From an uncultured Verrucomicrobiae bacterium (GTDB lineage: Bacteria; Verrucomicrobiota; Verrucomicrobiia; Limisphaerales; AAA164-E04), in assembly GCA_951813855.1 (NCBI GenBank), contig OX638380.1, positions 3,674,876 to 3,738,875 on the forward strand: DNA of 64,000 nucleotides, given 5' to 3'. Below are positions 1-9,477 of the stretch, one piece after another. Positions within the stretch are counted from its first letter, which is position 1, and every line of letters begins with the position of its first letter. The translations under genes and the position numbers were made by a program. The notes below the pieces were generated by a model. It saw only the letters and a list, made by a program, of their open reading frames with translations, did no database searches and was not told the DNA's origin.

Positions 1-2636
1 GCGGCGAACGGCCCGGTTGGGAATCGCTTTTATCCCGCCATTGCTTTGGTTGCCACGGTCTGGAAAAGACGAAGGGAGGATTGAATCTGCTGGAGTTGGC
101 CGCGCAGCAGCCGTTGGTCCAAAATCGGGACCGGTGGAATCAGGTCATTAACGTCGTCACCGCCGGCGATATGCCGCCCGAGGGCGAAGCCGAACTGAAA
201 CCGGATCAACGCCGGTCGCTGCTTCAGGCGTTGGATCGGGAATTGAACCATTTCGATTATTCGACGGTCGACGATCCGGGATTCGAGCCCGCACGGCGGT
301 TGACTCACCGCGAGTATGATCGAACGGTAAGCGATCTGTTCGATTTTTCCCTTACGCCGACGGACCGGTTCCCGCTCGATTTGACCGGTTCCAGCGGATT
401 CGAGAATTCTGCCAACACCCTGTTTCTGCCGCCTTCCCTGATGGAGCGTTATATCGCGGCGGCCGAGCGGGTCGTGGCGACGGTGTTCGCGAGCGGTATG
501 GAAGGCGGGGAAGTCCGGGCGAAACTTTGGAAACTGGCCGGCCGGGAACCGCCCGCCGGCGGCACGGCGGAAAGCGACGCCCGAGCGTTGCTCGAAGCGT
601 TTTTGTGGCGTGCCTATCGGCGATCGCCCACGGAACGGGAACTCGCCGGGGCGATGGATTTGTATCGGAAGATTCGTTCGGCCGGCGAGGAGCCGGCCGC
701 TTTCGAAACGGCCGTGTTGCGGGTAGTTCAATCCGCCTTGATCGCTCCCCAGTTTCTCCTGCGGTTGGAGCGGGGACGTTCGACGGAAGAACCTTGGCGG
801 GTCACGGATCACGAATTGGCGGCTCGCCTGTCCTATTTTCTTTGGGCGTCTTTGCCCGACGACGAGTTGTTCGTTGCCGCGAAGCGCGGGGGATTGCACG
901 ATTCGGAAACGCTGCGGCGGCAAGTCGAGCGGATGTTGCGGGATCCGAAATCCGAAGCGCTCGGTTCGCTGTTTGCCGCGCAGTGGCTCGGGTTCCGGTA
1001 TATCGGCAATCGCGTGCGGTTGGATCCGATCGATAACCCTTGGTGTACCGACACTTTGATGAACGCCATGCGCCGGGAATCGGAACTTTTTTTCGCCTCG
1101 TTGGTCCGGGACAACGGGACGTTGGACGATTTCATCGACGCCCGGCATACCTACCTCAACGAAGAGTTGGCCCGGGAAATTTACGACATCGAAGACGTCC
1201 GTGGGCCCGAGATGAGAAAGTATCGGCTCCAGGATCCGAACCGGGGCGGCATTCTGACCCACGGCAGTTTGATGGCGATCACTTCCAACTACAAGGAGAC
1301 CAGTCCGATCAAGCGGGGCAATTGGATATTGGAGACGCTGTTGGGGCGTCCCTTGCCGCCGCCTCCGCCCAACGCCGGCGCCTTCAGCGAGGAGGTCGAA
1401 GAAGACGATTCCCTGACCTTTCGCCAGAAAGTCGAATTGCATTCGAGCCGGTCCCAATGCCGGAGTTGCCATAGCTTGATCGATCCTCTCGGTTTCAGCC
1501 TGGAGAATTTCGATTACTTCGGGCGCTGGCGCGACAGCTACCTGGTGAGGGTGGTTGAACGCCGGGACCGGGAAGTTCTCTCGTTGACCGAAGCCATGCG
1601 TTCGCTCGCCTGGCAGGACTTGGACGAGAGAATCGCCGACCTCGATTCGGGGCCGAAGGAACGGCGGGCCATGCGGGAACAATTGCAGGCGTTACGGCAG
1701 GCGAACGAAACGGTTTTGGAGCTCAAATTGACGAAAGAATACAGTCCGGCACGGCAAAACCGTTTGATCAGGTTGCTGCGCCGCTTGGATATCGACCCGG
1801 AAAACTCCGAACTGTCGGCCCTGTTTTTTCAGGCGATCAAAAAGATCCGGGAATTGCCCCAGGAGCGGTTGGATGCCCGGATCGACCGGTTGGAACCGGA
1901 ACCGGAGGAACGTTCCGAGATCGCCGAAGTCCTTTGGGAGTTTCGCCGCCTGCCGGAAGAAGATTTGGTCGAAGAATTGGCCCGATACGAGGTTCACGAC
2001 CGGAGAGAACTATTGGAGTTTTTCGAGCGGTTGGGATTGTTGGAGGAGGGGATAGGCGGCGGTGACGAATCGAGGTTCCAGCGCGTCGTCGCGTTGCGCC
2101 GTTTGGCCACGGAGGAACTTGAGGAACGGCTGGAGGGATTGGAGGTCAATCGCGAAGAGCGGAAAGTTATCGCTGAACTGGTCGCTCAGCTTCGAGCTAT
2201 TCCTGAGGCCGAATTGGCCGCGACGATCGAGAACGAACGGGATGAAGCTACCGAAGACCTGATCGCCGAAGTGTTGGTGATGCTGGATCCAGAGGCGCCG
2301 GAAGAATCGAGCAATCGTCGCGGGCGTCCCCGGTTCGAGCGCAATACCATTACCGGAGAAGCGACTTTGCCCGACGGCACGCCGTTTCAGGGTTCCGCGG
2401 GGTTGCGAAGGGTATTGTTGGCGCATCACCGGGATGATTTGTCTCGACAAATGGCCTCAAAAATGCTGGCGTACGCTTTGGGACGGCAGTTGGAATACTA
2501 CGACGAGCCGAGTCTTCGTCTGATTTTGAAGCGGTGGGCCGGCGACGATTATCGCTTGCACTCGCTGATTTACGGCGTGGTCGAAAGTTATCCGTTTCAG
2601 TACAAGAAAAATCCTGAGTCGAAGCCATCCTTATGA
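1..2636 (+). CDS. Planctomycete-type cytochrome protein (DUF1587/1595/1592/1588/1585), 5' end outside window
   Basis: The reading frame is open from base 3, so the true start lies upstream. A C-x2-C-H haem site (CFGCH) sits just before the first internal start codon (TTG at 81). Domains follow in the usual order: DUF1587 (RLTHREYDRTVSDLF), DUF1595, DUF1592 (LAARLSYFLWASLPDDEL), DUF1588 with a second C-x2-C-H (CRSCH, about 1453-1470), and C-terminal DUF1585 (LPDGTPF to LEYYDEP). These proteins are presumed periplasmic and pair with DUF1552 partners; their biochemical role is unknown. The odd feature is about 270 charged, helix-forming residues (about 1530-2350) between DUF1588 and DUF1585, which are normally close together. 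The stop overlaps the ATG of the next gene, so the two are probably translated together. Confidence 0.93.
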   Translation, partial: GERPGWESLLSRHCFGCHGLEKTKGGLNLLELAAQQPLVQNRDRWNQVINVVTAGDMPPEGEAELKPDQRRSLLQALDRELNHFDYSTVDDPGFEPARRLTHREYDRTVSDLFDFSLTPTDRFPLDLTGSSGFENSANTLFLPPSLMERYIAAAERVVATVFASGMEGGEVRAKLWKLAGREPPAGGTAESDARALLEAFLWRAYRRSPTERELAGAMDLYRKIRSAGEEPAAFETAVLRVVQSALIAPQFLLRLERGRSTEEPWRVTDHELAARLSYFLWASLPDDELFVAAKRGGLHDSETLRRQVERMLRDPKSEALGSLFAAQWLGFRYIGNRVRLDPIDNPWCTDTLMNAMRRESELFFASLVRDNGTLDDFIDARHTYLNEELAREIYDIEDVRGPEMRKYRLQDPNRGGILTHGSLMAITSNYKETSPIKRGNWILETLLGRPLPPPPPNAGAFSEEVEEDDSLTFRQKVELHSSRSQCRSCHSLIDPLGFSLENFDYFGRWRDSYLVRVVERRDREVLSLTEAMRSLAWQDLDERIADLDSGPKERRAMREQLQALRQANETVLELKLTKEYSPARQNRLIRLLRRLDIDPENSELSALFFQAIKKIRELPQERLDARIDRLEPEPEERSEIAEVLWEFRRLPEEDLVEELARYEVHDRRELLEFFERLGLLEEGIGGGDESRFQRVVALRRLATEELEERLEGLEVNREERKVIAELVAQLRAIPEAELAATIENERDEATEDLIAEVLVMLDPEAPEESSNRRGRPRFERNTITGEATLPDGTPFQGSAGLRRVLLAHHRDDLSRQMASKMLAYALGRQLEYYDEPSLRLILKRWAGDDYRLHSLIYGVVESYPFQYKKNPESKPSL

Positions 2637-3982
2637 AACCGATTTCCCGGCGCACCATGTTGCGCACTTTGGGGGCGGCGGTTGCCTTGCCGGCTCTGGA
2701 GGTGATGAATCCTCTGCCGGCCTGGGGCGGACCGGCCCAGACCGGACCGCTCAATCGCGTGGCTTGGTTTTATTTCCCCAACGGAATTCCCCGGGGGATT
2801 TGGCATCCGGAGGAGGTGGGGTCTCAGGGCGAATTGCGGCGGCTCAATCCGTGGATGAGTCCGTTGGAGCCTTTCAAATCGGACTTGCTGATACCCACCA
2901 ACATTTGGACTCCTAAAGGCAATGGGCATGGGGCGGGCACGGCTACCTGGTTGACGGGACAAGACTACGATCGCCGGCGAGTGGACGCCGGGGGCGTTTC
3001 GGTCGATCAATTGATTGCCGAAGAGGTCGGCGGTCAAACCTTGTTGCCGTCGCTGGAACTGGCTTGCAAGGGCGAAGGCTTTTTTTCCAATTCCTTGCCT
3101 CGGAACGCTATTTCCTGGTCGAAAAACGGGATGCCGTTACCCCGGGAAATCGAACCTCGAGCTGTTTTCGACCGGATGTTTCGTCCGCTGTCCGGAGGGG
3201 TCACGGATCGTTCGGTTATGGATTTGGTATTGTCTCAGGCGCGGTCGTTGCGCCGCAAGGTCGGCCATACCGACGGGCATCGCCTGGACGAGTACTTCGA
3301 GGCGATTCGCGCCTTGGAAAAGCGGATCGAGTTCGCCGAAAGTCAGACTCGGGACAAGCGGCAAGATCGAGCGTTGACCGATTCTTTGACTCGGCCGGAT
3401 CCGGGCATCCCCAGCGAACATCAGGAATATCTCCAGTTGATGATGGATATGATCGTGTTGGCTTTCTGGTCGGACGCTACCCGCGTCGTTACCTATATGT
3501 TGGATCACGGCCAGTCCAACCGGTATTTTAATTTCGTCAACGGAGTCAAAGGCACTTGGCACGCGCTGTCCCATTATGGCAACGCGTCCGGAACGACGGA
3601 GGACGACGACGGAACGACATCGTGGGATTCGGTAGAGTCCAAGCGCGAGATGTTTGCGGAAGTCGTTCGCTGGCACCATCGTCAGTTCGCCTATTTGCTG
3701 AGGAAACTCAAGTCGATCGAAGAGCCTCAGGGGGGAACCTTGCTGGATAACAGCATGCTGTTATACGGCAGCAGTCTGGGCGACGGCGACGCTCATGACG
3801 AAAAAGATCTTCCGACCTTGATTGCCGGAGGAGGTGGCGGAACGATTCGAACGGGGCGGCAGTTGACTTTTTCCGGCCGGGCCGATCTTTCCGGCGTTCA
3901 CCTCGCGTTCATGGAACGGATGGGCATCGAACGAGAGCGGTTTGGGACCGGCAAGGGAGCGATTGGCGGTTTAAGTGGATGA
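2633..3982 (+). CDS. DUF1552 domain protein, Tat-exported
   Basis: This 449-residue protein opens with a twin-arginine signal (SRRTMLRTLG, then an alanine-rich hydrophobic stretch), so it is probably exported folded. The remainder matches the DUF1552 family: a RVAWFYFPNGIPRGIW start, an ATWLTGQDYDR segment, and a C-terminal MLLYGSSLGDGDAHD block like that of the DUF1501/alkaline-phosphatase-like superfamily. The ATG overlaps the stop of the upstream cytochrome gene (ATGA). This pairing is characteristic of Planctomycetota and Verrucomicrobiota. The substrate is unknown; roles in extracellular carbon or electron metabolism are inferred only from the haem-bearing partner. Confidence 0.93.
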   Translation: MKPISRRTMLRTLGAAVALPALEVMNPLPAWGGPAQTGPLNRVAWFYFPNGIPRGIWHPEEVGSQGELRRLNPWMSPLEPFKSDLLIPTNIWTPKGNGHGAGTATWLTGQDYDRRRVDAGGVSVDQLIAEEVGGQTLLPSLELACKGEGFFSNSLPRNAISWSKNGMPLPREIEPRAVFDRMFRPLSGGVTDRSVMDLVLSQARSLRRKVGHTDGHRLDEYFEAIRALEKRIEFAESQTRDKRQDRALTDSLTRPDPGIPSEHQEYLQLMMDMIVLAFWSDATRVVTYMLDHGQSNRYFNFVNGVKGTWHALSHYGNASGTTEDDDGTTSWDSVESKREMFAEVVRWHHRQFAYLLRKLKSIEEPQGGTLLDNSMLLYGSSLGDGDAHDEKDLPTLIAGGGGGTIRTGRQLTFSGRADLSGVHLAFMERMGIERERFGTGKGAIGGLSG

Positions 3983-4037
3983 TTGCTAGGGCATTGCTCT
4001 CGGCTTTGAGAACGGTCAAGAGCAGAAACACTAAAAT

Positions 4038-4958
4038 ATGATTTTGAAAGCGGCGAACAGGACGAACCCGGCGGGAGTGATCCCGGTTAGTGATTTGAAG
4101 GTCTTCAAGCAGGGATTTACGTTGATCGAATTGTTGGTGGTGATTGCGATCATCGCCATCTTGGCGGGTATGCTGCTGCCGGCGCTCAGTAAAGCCAAAA
4201 TGAAGGCGAGGAATATTGAATGCTTGGGCAATCTTCGGCAATTGACTTTGGCTTGGATTATGTACGTCGACGATTCCCGGGGAAACATCCCTGCCGCCAG
4301 CGATCCTCGGCAGGCAGTGCCGCCCGCGCTTTTACCTCCGGTGGTGCCGGCTTGGGTGAGGGGCCACATGAATTTCGATCCGAACAATCGTTCCAATTGG
4401 GACGTTACGGTCGATTTGCACAACAGCTTGATTTGGCCCTATCTCGGTAGTGCCGAAGTGTTCAAATGTCCGGGGGACAAGAGCGGAGTCCGGGTAAACG
4501 GTATCTGGCGTCCTCGTGTAAGAACGGTGGCCATGAATTGGCACTGCGGAGAATGGGGACGCAAGCAGACGCTTGATTATTGGGGGTATCGGGTCTATCA
4601 AAACATGGCGGATTTCGTCGAACCCGGACCTTCGGGAACTTTTCTTTTTATTGACGTTCGGGAGGATAGTATCGATTTGGGCAATTTTCTCGTTTACATG
4701 AACGGTTACCCGAATAACCCCGAAAATACTCGTTTTGTCGATTATCCTGCCAGTTATCACGCAAATAGCGGATCGTTGTCTTTTGCCGACGGGCACGCCG
4801 AGATTAAGCATTGGCAGCATAAGGATACGGTCATACCCATCAAACCCGGCGAAATATTGGTGGACGGTCCGACCGTCACTGTCAATAATCCCGATGTGAT
4901 TTGGTTGCAGGAACGGACTTCGCGGCGGGTGATGGATATTCCATCGCCGGATTGGTGA
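4038..4958 (+). CDS. Prepilin-like protein with N-terminal methylation motif and H-x9-DG C terminus
   Basis: The 306-residue protein has a type IV prepilin/pseudopilin cleavage motif ([26 protein letters not shown]) split here as G-FTLIE followed by a hydrophobic helix. Cleavage by prepilin peptidase would occur after the Gly at about residue 30. The C terminus has the H-x9-DG motif ([12 protein letters not shown]). Such proteins occur in large paralogous sets in PVC-group bacteria and probably form type II-like secretion or surface structures. Conserved cysteines are present ([26 protein letters not shown]). The ATG at 4038 gives a rather long leader; a start nearer the motif is possible. 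Confidence 0.9.
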   Translation: MILKAANRTNPAGVIPVSDLKVFKQGFTLIELLVVIAIIAILAGMLLPALSKAKMKARNIECLGNLRQLTLAWIMYVDDSRGNIPAASDPRQAVPPALLPPVVPAWVRGHMNFDPNNRSNWDVTVDLHNSLIWPYLGSAEVFKCPGDKSGVRVNGIWRPRVRTVAMNWHCGEWGRKQTLDYWGYRVYQNMADFVEPGPSGTFLFIDVREDSIDLGNFLVYMNGYPNNPENTRFVDYPASYHANSGSLSFADGHAEIKHWQHKDTVIPIKPGEILVDGPTVTVNNPDVIWLQERTSRRVMDIPSPDW

Positions 4959-5340
4959 TTCGATTAATGCCTTTGGTTTGCTGAATCCAGAGATGCAGGC
5001 AGTTAATTCGTTGTCGCGACAAATACGGGACCGGCAAGCCTTGATGGTCGGAAGTGCGCATGCCTTCGTCGCCGAGTTTATTTGAGTTCTACGCCCGCTA
5101 TTCGACGACGGACGGGGAAGCTATGAGACAATAATGAAATGTTTTGAAACCTATCCGTAGTTTTCACGTTAAAGTAATGATCAATGGTATTAGCCTGGTT
5201 ACGGCTATTCTTGAGGGCGAATTCGATTAATTGATATCAATCTGGGGTCTAAGTGGAAGTTTCAAAAAGTTAAAAGTGTTAGTCATCGGCACGACCGCTG
5301 AGTGTGTCGAGTTTGACAACCGCTGATTCAATCGTTTTTT
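4959..5340. other. Intergenic region, AT-richer than its flanks
   Basis: No convincing gene is seen. The second half is clearly AT-richer than the preceding genes and leads into the lower-GC restriction module. A TTGACA hexamer lies about 30 bases before the ATG at 5341, but no -10 box is well placed between them. This may mark the left edge of an acquired island. Confidence 0.5.
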
Positions 5341-6708
5341 ATGCCACGTAGCGATCTTCCTTTCGGAAGCGAATTCTCACCGGCTCAGATTGAGCTCCCG
5401 TTTCTTCTGGAGTTGGCGAATCGGTATAGTGTCGATTGGAAAGTTTTCGAGAATGCCGTGCGTGACCGTTACTTCGCGAAAAACAGGACTACCGAACGCA
5501 ACAAGGGTAAACTCGCCAACAATACGAAACTGTCCATGCGCGCCTACGGCCTTATTGGGGAAAAGGACGTAACCCTGACTGAAACCGGTCGTGCGCTTTA
5601 CGACATTCGTCACGGGGAAGCTTCTCTCTACGAAACCTTCGGTCGACACGTCCTCTATCGTTGTCAGGGAATAAATTTTGTCCAATGTTTGCTCGACATG
5701 CACGTTGCCGGCGAACGGATCGATCTCAATACTCTCCGTCGATGGCTTGAGGAACGTGGAATCAGCGTTCCTCGTGGCGGGAAACACATGAGCATTCTTC
5801 GTCTGTGGCTAGAGAAGTTCGGAGTTATTACATCTGGTTACCATGTTGATCAAATGCGGCTCAACAAAATTCTTGGCGTCAGCGTCGAGGAGTTCGAGGC
5901 TCTCGCCGCATTCAGTCCCGAGCAGCGCGCCTTTCTCAAGGCTTTAGCGAACATCGGCGGCGGCGGCCCGTATGCCTCCACCGACATTGAGCGTTGCGCT
6001 ACCGCTAGTTTCGGAGTGAAATTCAATGAGAAAAGCTTACCGAAACAGGTGCTTTATCCGTTGCGAGATTCGGGATATATCGAACTCGAAAGCAATATCA
6101 AGACATCCGGTCGCGGTGCTAAACCTTTTTGGATCACAGCCACTGATAAGCTGGCAGCTGACGTTATTGCACCGCTTATCGAGCAAATTGAGTTGCAAAC
6201 ACAGGCCGACCTTCGTCTCATGTTGCGAAAGTCCCTCAGAGACATCAGAAAGGAAATGAAATCCCGCGACCGTCATGTTCGTGGTCTGGCGTTGGAAGCG
6301 CTTGCCTTTAAGCTTATGCGTTCCATTAACCTGACATATGTGGCCACCCGTCTGCGGGGCGCTGCCACCGGAGGGGCGGAAGTAGACCTTATTTTCGAGA
6401 GTGCTCGGCTCGTATTTTCGCGTTGGCAGGTTCAGTGCAAGAATTCCGCTCGCGTGTCGCTGGACGATGTCGCAAAAGAAATAGGTCTGACGCACTTCCT
6501 CAATAGCAACGCTATTGTCATGGTTTCGACCTGTGAGATTAGTGGCGAAGCTCGCCGCTATGCCAACAAGATCATGGCCAATTCCAATCTTTGTGTCGTC
6601 ATGGTGGACGGCAACGATCTTGACCGTATTGAAACCAATCCTGCGGTTATCGTAGATGTTTTTGCTTGTGAAGCTCGTCATGCCATGGATCTCAAGAAAC
6701 TCGATTAG
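5341..6708 (+). CDS. Mrr-type restriction endonuclease
   Basis: The 455-residue protein has an N-terminal part made of helical, winged-helix-like segments. The C-terminal PD-(D/E)xK fold begins near residue 315 (LALEALAFKLM). Asp349 in GGAEVDLIF and Gln365-x-Lys367 in WQVQCKN form the D...QxK catalytic signature typical of Mrr_cat nucleases, followed by a helix/strand pair (FLNSNAIVMVSTCEISGEAR). The methyltransferase gene starts 4 bases after the stop, which points to a two-gene restriction-modification operon. Recognition sequence unknown. Base composition is lower in GC than the housekeeping genes, consistent with acquisition. A methyl-directed (type IV) role is less likely given the adjacent methyltransferase. 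Confidence 0.8.
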   Translation: MPRSDLPFGSEFSPAQIELPFLLELANRYSVDWKVFENAVRDRYFAKNRTTERNKGKLANNTKLSMRAYGLIGEKDVTLTETGRALYDIRHGEASLYETFGRHVLYRCQGINFVQCLLDMHVAGERIDLNTLRRWLEERGISVPRGGKHMSILRLWLEKFGVITSGYHVDQMRLNKILGVSVEEFEALAAFSPEQRAFLKALANIGGGGPYASTDIERCATASFGVKFNEKSLPKQVLYPLRDSGYIELESNIKTSGRGAKPFWITATDKLAADVIAPLIEQIELQTQADLRLMLRKSLRDIRKEMKSRDRHVRGLALEALAFKLMRSINLTYVATRLRGAATGGAEVDLIFESARLVFSRWQVQCKNSARVSLDDVAKEIGLTHFLNSNAIVMVSTCEISGEARRYANKIMANSNLCVVMVDGNDLDRIETNPAVIVDVFACEARHAMDLKKLD

Positions 6709-6711
6709 CAG

Positions 6712-8412
6712 GTGACTCAAGTGCTGAAGCAACAACGAAAAGATTTCACGACCTTTCACGAAACGCCCTTGGGACAGATTATTCAGGGCGACAGTCGAGA
6801 AGTGCTTGCCACCTACGGCGACGAGTCCGTAGACCTCATGATGACCAGCCCTCCCTTCGGGTTGGTTCGAAAAAAAGAGTACGGGAACGTGGCAGCCGAT
6901 GAATACGTCGATTGGTTCAAGTCGTTCGCCGCCGGCTTCCACAGGGTTCTCAAGGATAACGGCAGCTTGGTCATCGACATCGGCGGCGTTTGGAACAAGG
7001 GTTACCCCACTCGTCACCTCTACCATTTCAAATTGTTAGTCATGCTTTGTGAGGAATTCGGTTTCCACCTCGCACAGGATTTCTACTGGTGGAATCCCTC
7101 GAAACTTCCTACTCCGGCCGAGTGGGTTACAGTGCGTCGGGTTCGGGTAAAGGACGCCGTAAATACTGTCTGGTGGCTATCTAAGACTCCTTGGCCTAAG
7201 GCTAGCAACCGACGAGTCCTCCAGCCCTATAGTTCGAGCATGCAGGAGTTGTTAGCAAAGGGGTGCCGAGCGAAAAAACGACCGTCGGGACACGACATCA
7301 GTGAGAAATTCAGTATTGATAACGGTGCGGCAATCCCGCCCAACCTTATTGCTATTCCGAACACCGAAAGCAACAGCTTTTATCTGCGTTACTGTGAAAA
7401 AAAGGGGTTGAAGCCGCACCCGGCCCGATTCCCGTCTGAGTTGCCCGAGTATTTCATTCGCATGTTGACCGAGCCGGACGATCTGGTAATCGACCCGTTC
7501 GCCGGTAGCTGCGTGACCGGCGAGATTTGTGAACGTATCGATCGCCGTTGGGCCTGCATCGAACTATTGCCGGATTATTGCCAGGCAGCACTGGGCCGCT
7601 TTGTCCGTGAACCGCGGGAGACAACCAAGCCAACCGCCAACCCCGGCCATTCATCCAATTACTACCGAGTGCCGCGTCCGGGTATTTTATGGAACGGAGA
7701 TACCTTTCCAAAGTTGGCTGAGAACGGGGGAAAACGACGCCTTGCCGAATCGAAAGACGACAAGAGAAACACCATCGTTCCCGATTCGGAAACGGCGGCA
7801 CCCGATTACCGGAAGTACGCCGATTGCATGGAAGAGATCAAAAAGCGTACCGCAGCAATCGACAAATATCTCGTCGGTGGATTTCATGCGGGATGTCCCC
7901 AAATTACGGCCGAGTCGGTATTCCTTCAAATTCGGAAGATACTCGAACTGATAGCTTTGGCTTCACTGGTGGCGAATCAGAGGGAATACGCGAAGCAGCG
8001 GAAAAATTTCTGCAACGATTGGAACGCGAATCGGATTCTCGAAACTTTGGAAAAAGCCAACCCGAATTATTATCCGACCCCGGTCGAACAATTGATCGAC
8101 AGCGTAACAGGCCGAGTGTTATCGCTGAAGGCTATTTCTTCCGGTTACTTGACGAAAGAGGATTTCGTCGTTCTTTTCGATAGGTGCAACGGAATGCTCC
8201 ATGCCGAAAACCCATTTTCACGAAATCAAGCTCCCAAGTCTTTGTTGGAGTCAGTCCCGATGTGGACGAATAAAATCATACGGCTTTTGAACCATCATAC
8301 GATCCAACTTCTCAATGACGACAAGCAGCTTTGGGTGCAAATGGTGACTAAGCCCTATGACAAGTCTCAAGTCTGTGAATTCGAACGAGTTTTTGACGGC
8401 GGGGAAGGATAG
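6712..8412 (+). CDS. Beta-class N4-cytosine-type DNA methyltransferase with HEPN-like C-terminal extension
   Basis: The start is GTG, 4 bases after the nuclease stop. The catalytic motif TSPPF (residues 45-49) comes first and the AdoMet-binding motif DPFAGS (about 261) second, which is the beta-class order. The SPPF form favours N4-cytosine methylation. The methyltransferase ends near residue 300, but the protein runs to 566. The extra 230 residues are mostly helical (IRKILELIALASLVANQ) and contain R-x5-H (Arg491 to His497, RCNGMLH), like the catalytic motif of HEPN ribonucleases. That domain call is my inference from the motif and helical character. The natural partner is the upstream Mrr-type nuclease. 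Confidence 0.85.
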   Translation: MTQVLKQQRKDFTTFHETPLGQIIQGDSREVLATYGDESVDLMMTSPPFGLVRKKEYGNVAADEYVDWFKSFAAGFHRVLKDNGSLVIDIGGVWNKGYPTRHLYHFKLLVMLCEEFGFHLAQDFYWWNPSKLPTPAEWVTVRRVRVKDAVNTVWWLSKTPWPKASNRRVLQPYSSSMQELLAKGCRAKKRPSGHDISEKFSIDNGAAIPPNLIAIPNTESNSFYLRYCEKKGLKPHPARFPSELPEYFIRMLTEPDDLVIDPFAGSCVTGEICERIDRRWACIELLPDYCQAALGRFVREPRETTKPTANPGHSSNYYRVPRPGILWNGDTFPKLAENGGKRRLAESKDDKRNTIVPDSETAAPDYRKYADCMEEIKKRTAAIDKYLVGGFHAGCPQITAESVFLQIRKILELIALASLVANQREYAKQRKNFCNDWNANRILETLEKANPNYYPTPVEQLIDSVTGRVLSLKAISSGYLTKEDFVVLFDRCNGMLHAENPFSRNQAPKSLLESVPMWTNKIIRLLNHHTIQLLNDDKQLWVQMVTKPYDKSQVCEFERVFDGGEG

Positions 8413-8419
8413 ATTTTGC

Positions 8420-8683
8420 GATTCACGGGACGGTTACTCCGGCGGAATTGGTTTGGGGCGAATGGACGGAATTGACCCAATCGTGAGAACAGATAAGGAG
8501 CGATGATTGGGGATGCGAACCCGGAAGAGGCGGGCTATCTTCCCCGGTGGGTTCGATCGATTCTCAGGACGGTTTGCCCTGGCGGAATCCGATCGGCGGC
8601 GAATGGACGAAGTTGATCCAACCCTGAGAACAGATAAGGAGCGATGTTTGGGGTTGCGAATCGAAAGGGCGTCGGATCATCTT
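8420..8683. repeat. Imperfect direct tandem repeat, two copies, about 141-bp period
   Basis: Two copies of about 120 bp lie between the methyltransferase and the yceI-like gene (about 8420-8540 and 8559-8683). Shared blocks include GGACGGTT, GGCGGAAT, GCGAATGGACG and gagaacagataaggagcgat. This last block is identical in both copies (first base 8485 and 8626, exactly 141 apart). The blocks between them differ. No convincing protein is encoded. The origin is unknown: a duplicated mobile-element scar or a regulatory repeat are both possible. Confidence 0.75.
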
Positions 8684-8689
8684 CTCTGA

Positions 8690-8715
8690 ACGCCGACGGG
8701 CGGTGCCGTCGGCGT
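8690..8715. terminator. Perfect 10-bp hairpin between convergent genes
   Basis: Arms acgccgacgg and ccgtcggcgt enclose the 6-base loop gcggtg. It sits between the rightward methyltransferase and the leftward yceI-like gene, where a bidirectional terminator would be expected. Neither side has a T-tract, so Rho-independent function is uncertain. Confidence 0.5.
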
Positions 8716-8769
8716 CAAAAGCACCAAGTAACGTCGGATAGCTAAATCAATCGAAAGTCTGTCAGTCGG

Positions 8770-9477
8770 TTACGAGGATTCGGCTGTGACGTCTAATTGG
8801 ATGACGACTTCGTCTCTGATCAGGTCGTCGGCTCGGCCTTTATAGACGATATCGAAGTCGAACCGCTTAATCGAAAATTTGGCGATCAGCAGGATTTCGG
8901 ATTCCGTGATATCGATGTCCGCGTTAAAGGCGATATTTTTGGTAATGCCGTGAAGAGTCAATTGGCCGCTGATTTCATGACCGTTTTCGGTGGCTTTTAT
9001 GCCGGTCAGGGAAAATACCGAAGTGGGAAATTGGGCGACGTCGAAGAAATCTTCGCTTTTCAGATGGCGGGTCAATTTTTCCGAATCGCTCGTGGTGGAA
9101 TCCATATCGATTTCGATGCTGCTCGGTGATACGATGGTGCCGTCTGCTACGGAAATAGTGCCGGAGAATTTTTCGAAGAATCCGCTGTGGCTGCCAGTGA
9201 TTTTCGAGCCCGTGAAACCGATCGTCGAGTCGGCGCTGATTGCGTAGGTTTTGACGTCGGCTCCGGCTGGGACAGGGGGTTGAGCCGGTGCCGGATTCAG
9301 CTCTGGAGCCGAGGTGCTAGCGGACGTTCCGGAATCGGCGGGGGCGGCCGGGGGTGGCGTAGGTTCGCTGACTCTGGCCTCTTCGACGCCGTCGGCAGGG
9401 TTGCCGCATCCTGCCAAGGCTATGGCTAGAAGAGTGAGCCAAAGGCATTCGATCATCGGGGGACGGTTCGTTTTCAT
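8770..9477 (-). CDS. YceI-family lipoprotein
   Basis: From the ATG at 9477 (MKTNRPP) the protein has a signal peptide with a lipobox (ALAGC) and should be lipid-anchored. A low-complexity linker rich in Pro, Ala and Ser follows, then a YceI domain: YAISADSTIGFTGSK, SIEIDMDSTTSD, LKSEDFFDVAQFPTSVF, and QLTLHGITKNI. YceI domains are lipocalin-like and bind isoprenoid-type lipids in characterised members; the ligand here is unknown. An in-frame ATG 33 bases upstream would add 11 residues but makes a poorer signal peptide. Confidence 0.9.
   Translation of the reverse strand: MKTNRPPMIECLWLTLLAIALAGCGNPADGVEEARVSEPTPPPAAPADSGTSASTSAPELNPAPAQPPVPAGADVKTYAISADSTIGFTGSKITGSHSGFFEKFSGTISVADGTIVSPSSIEIDMDSTTSDSEKLTRHLKSEDFFDVAQFPTSVFSLTGIKATENGHEISGQLTLHGITKNIAFNADIDITESEILLIAKFSIKRFDFDIVYKGRADDLIRDEVVIQLDVTAESS

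Noticed and set aside
30-1682. A 550-codon minus-strand open frame opposite the first gene
   Set aside because: It lies wholly opposite the cytochrome gene, which has two haem motifs and domain matches in order; the product is low-complexity.
1605-2300. The charged repeat segment of the first gene as a separate inserted gene
   Set aside because: The frame is continuous with DUF1588 before and DUF1585 after, with no internal stop.
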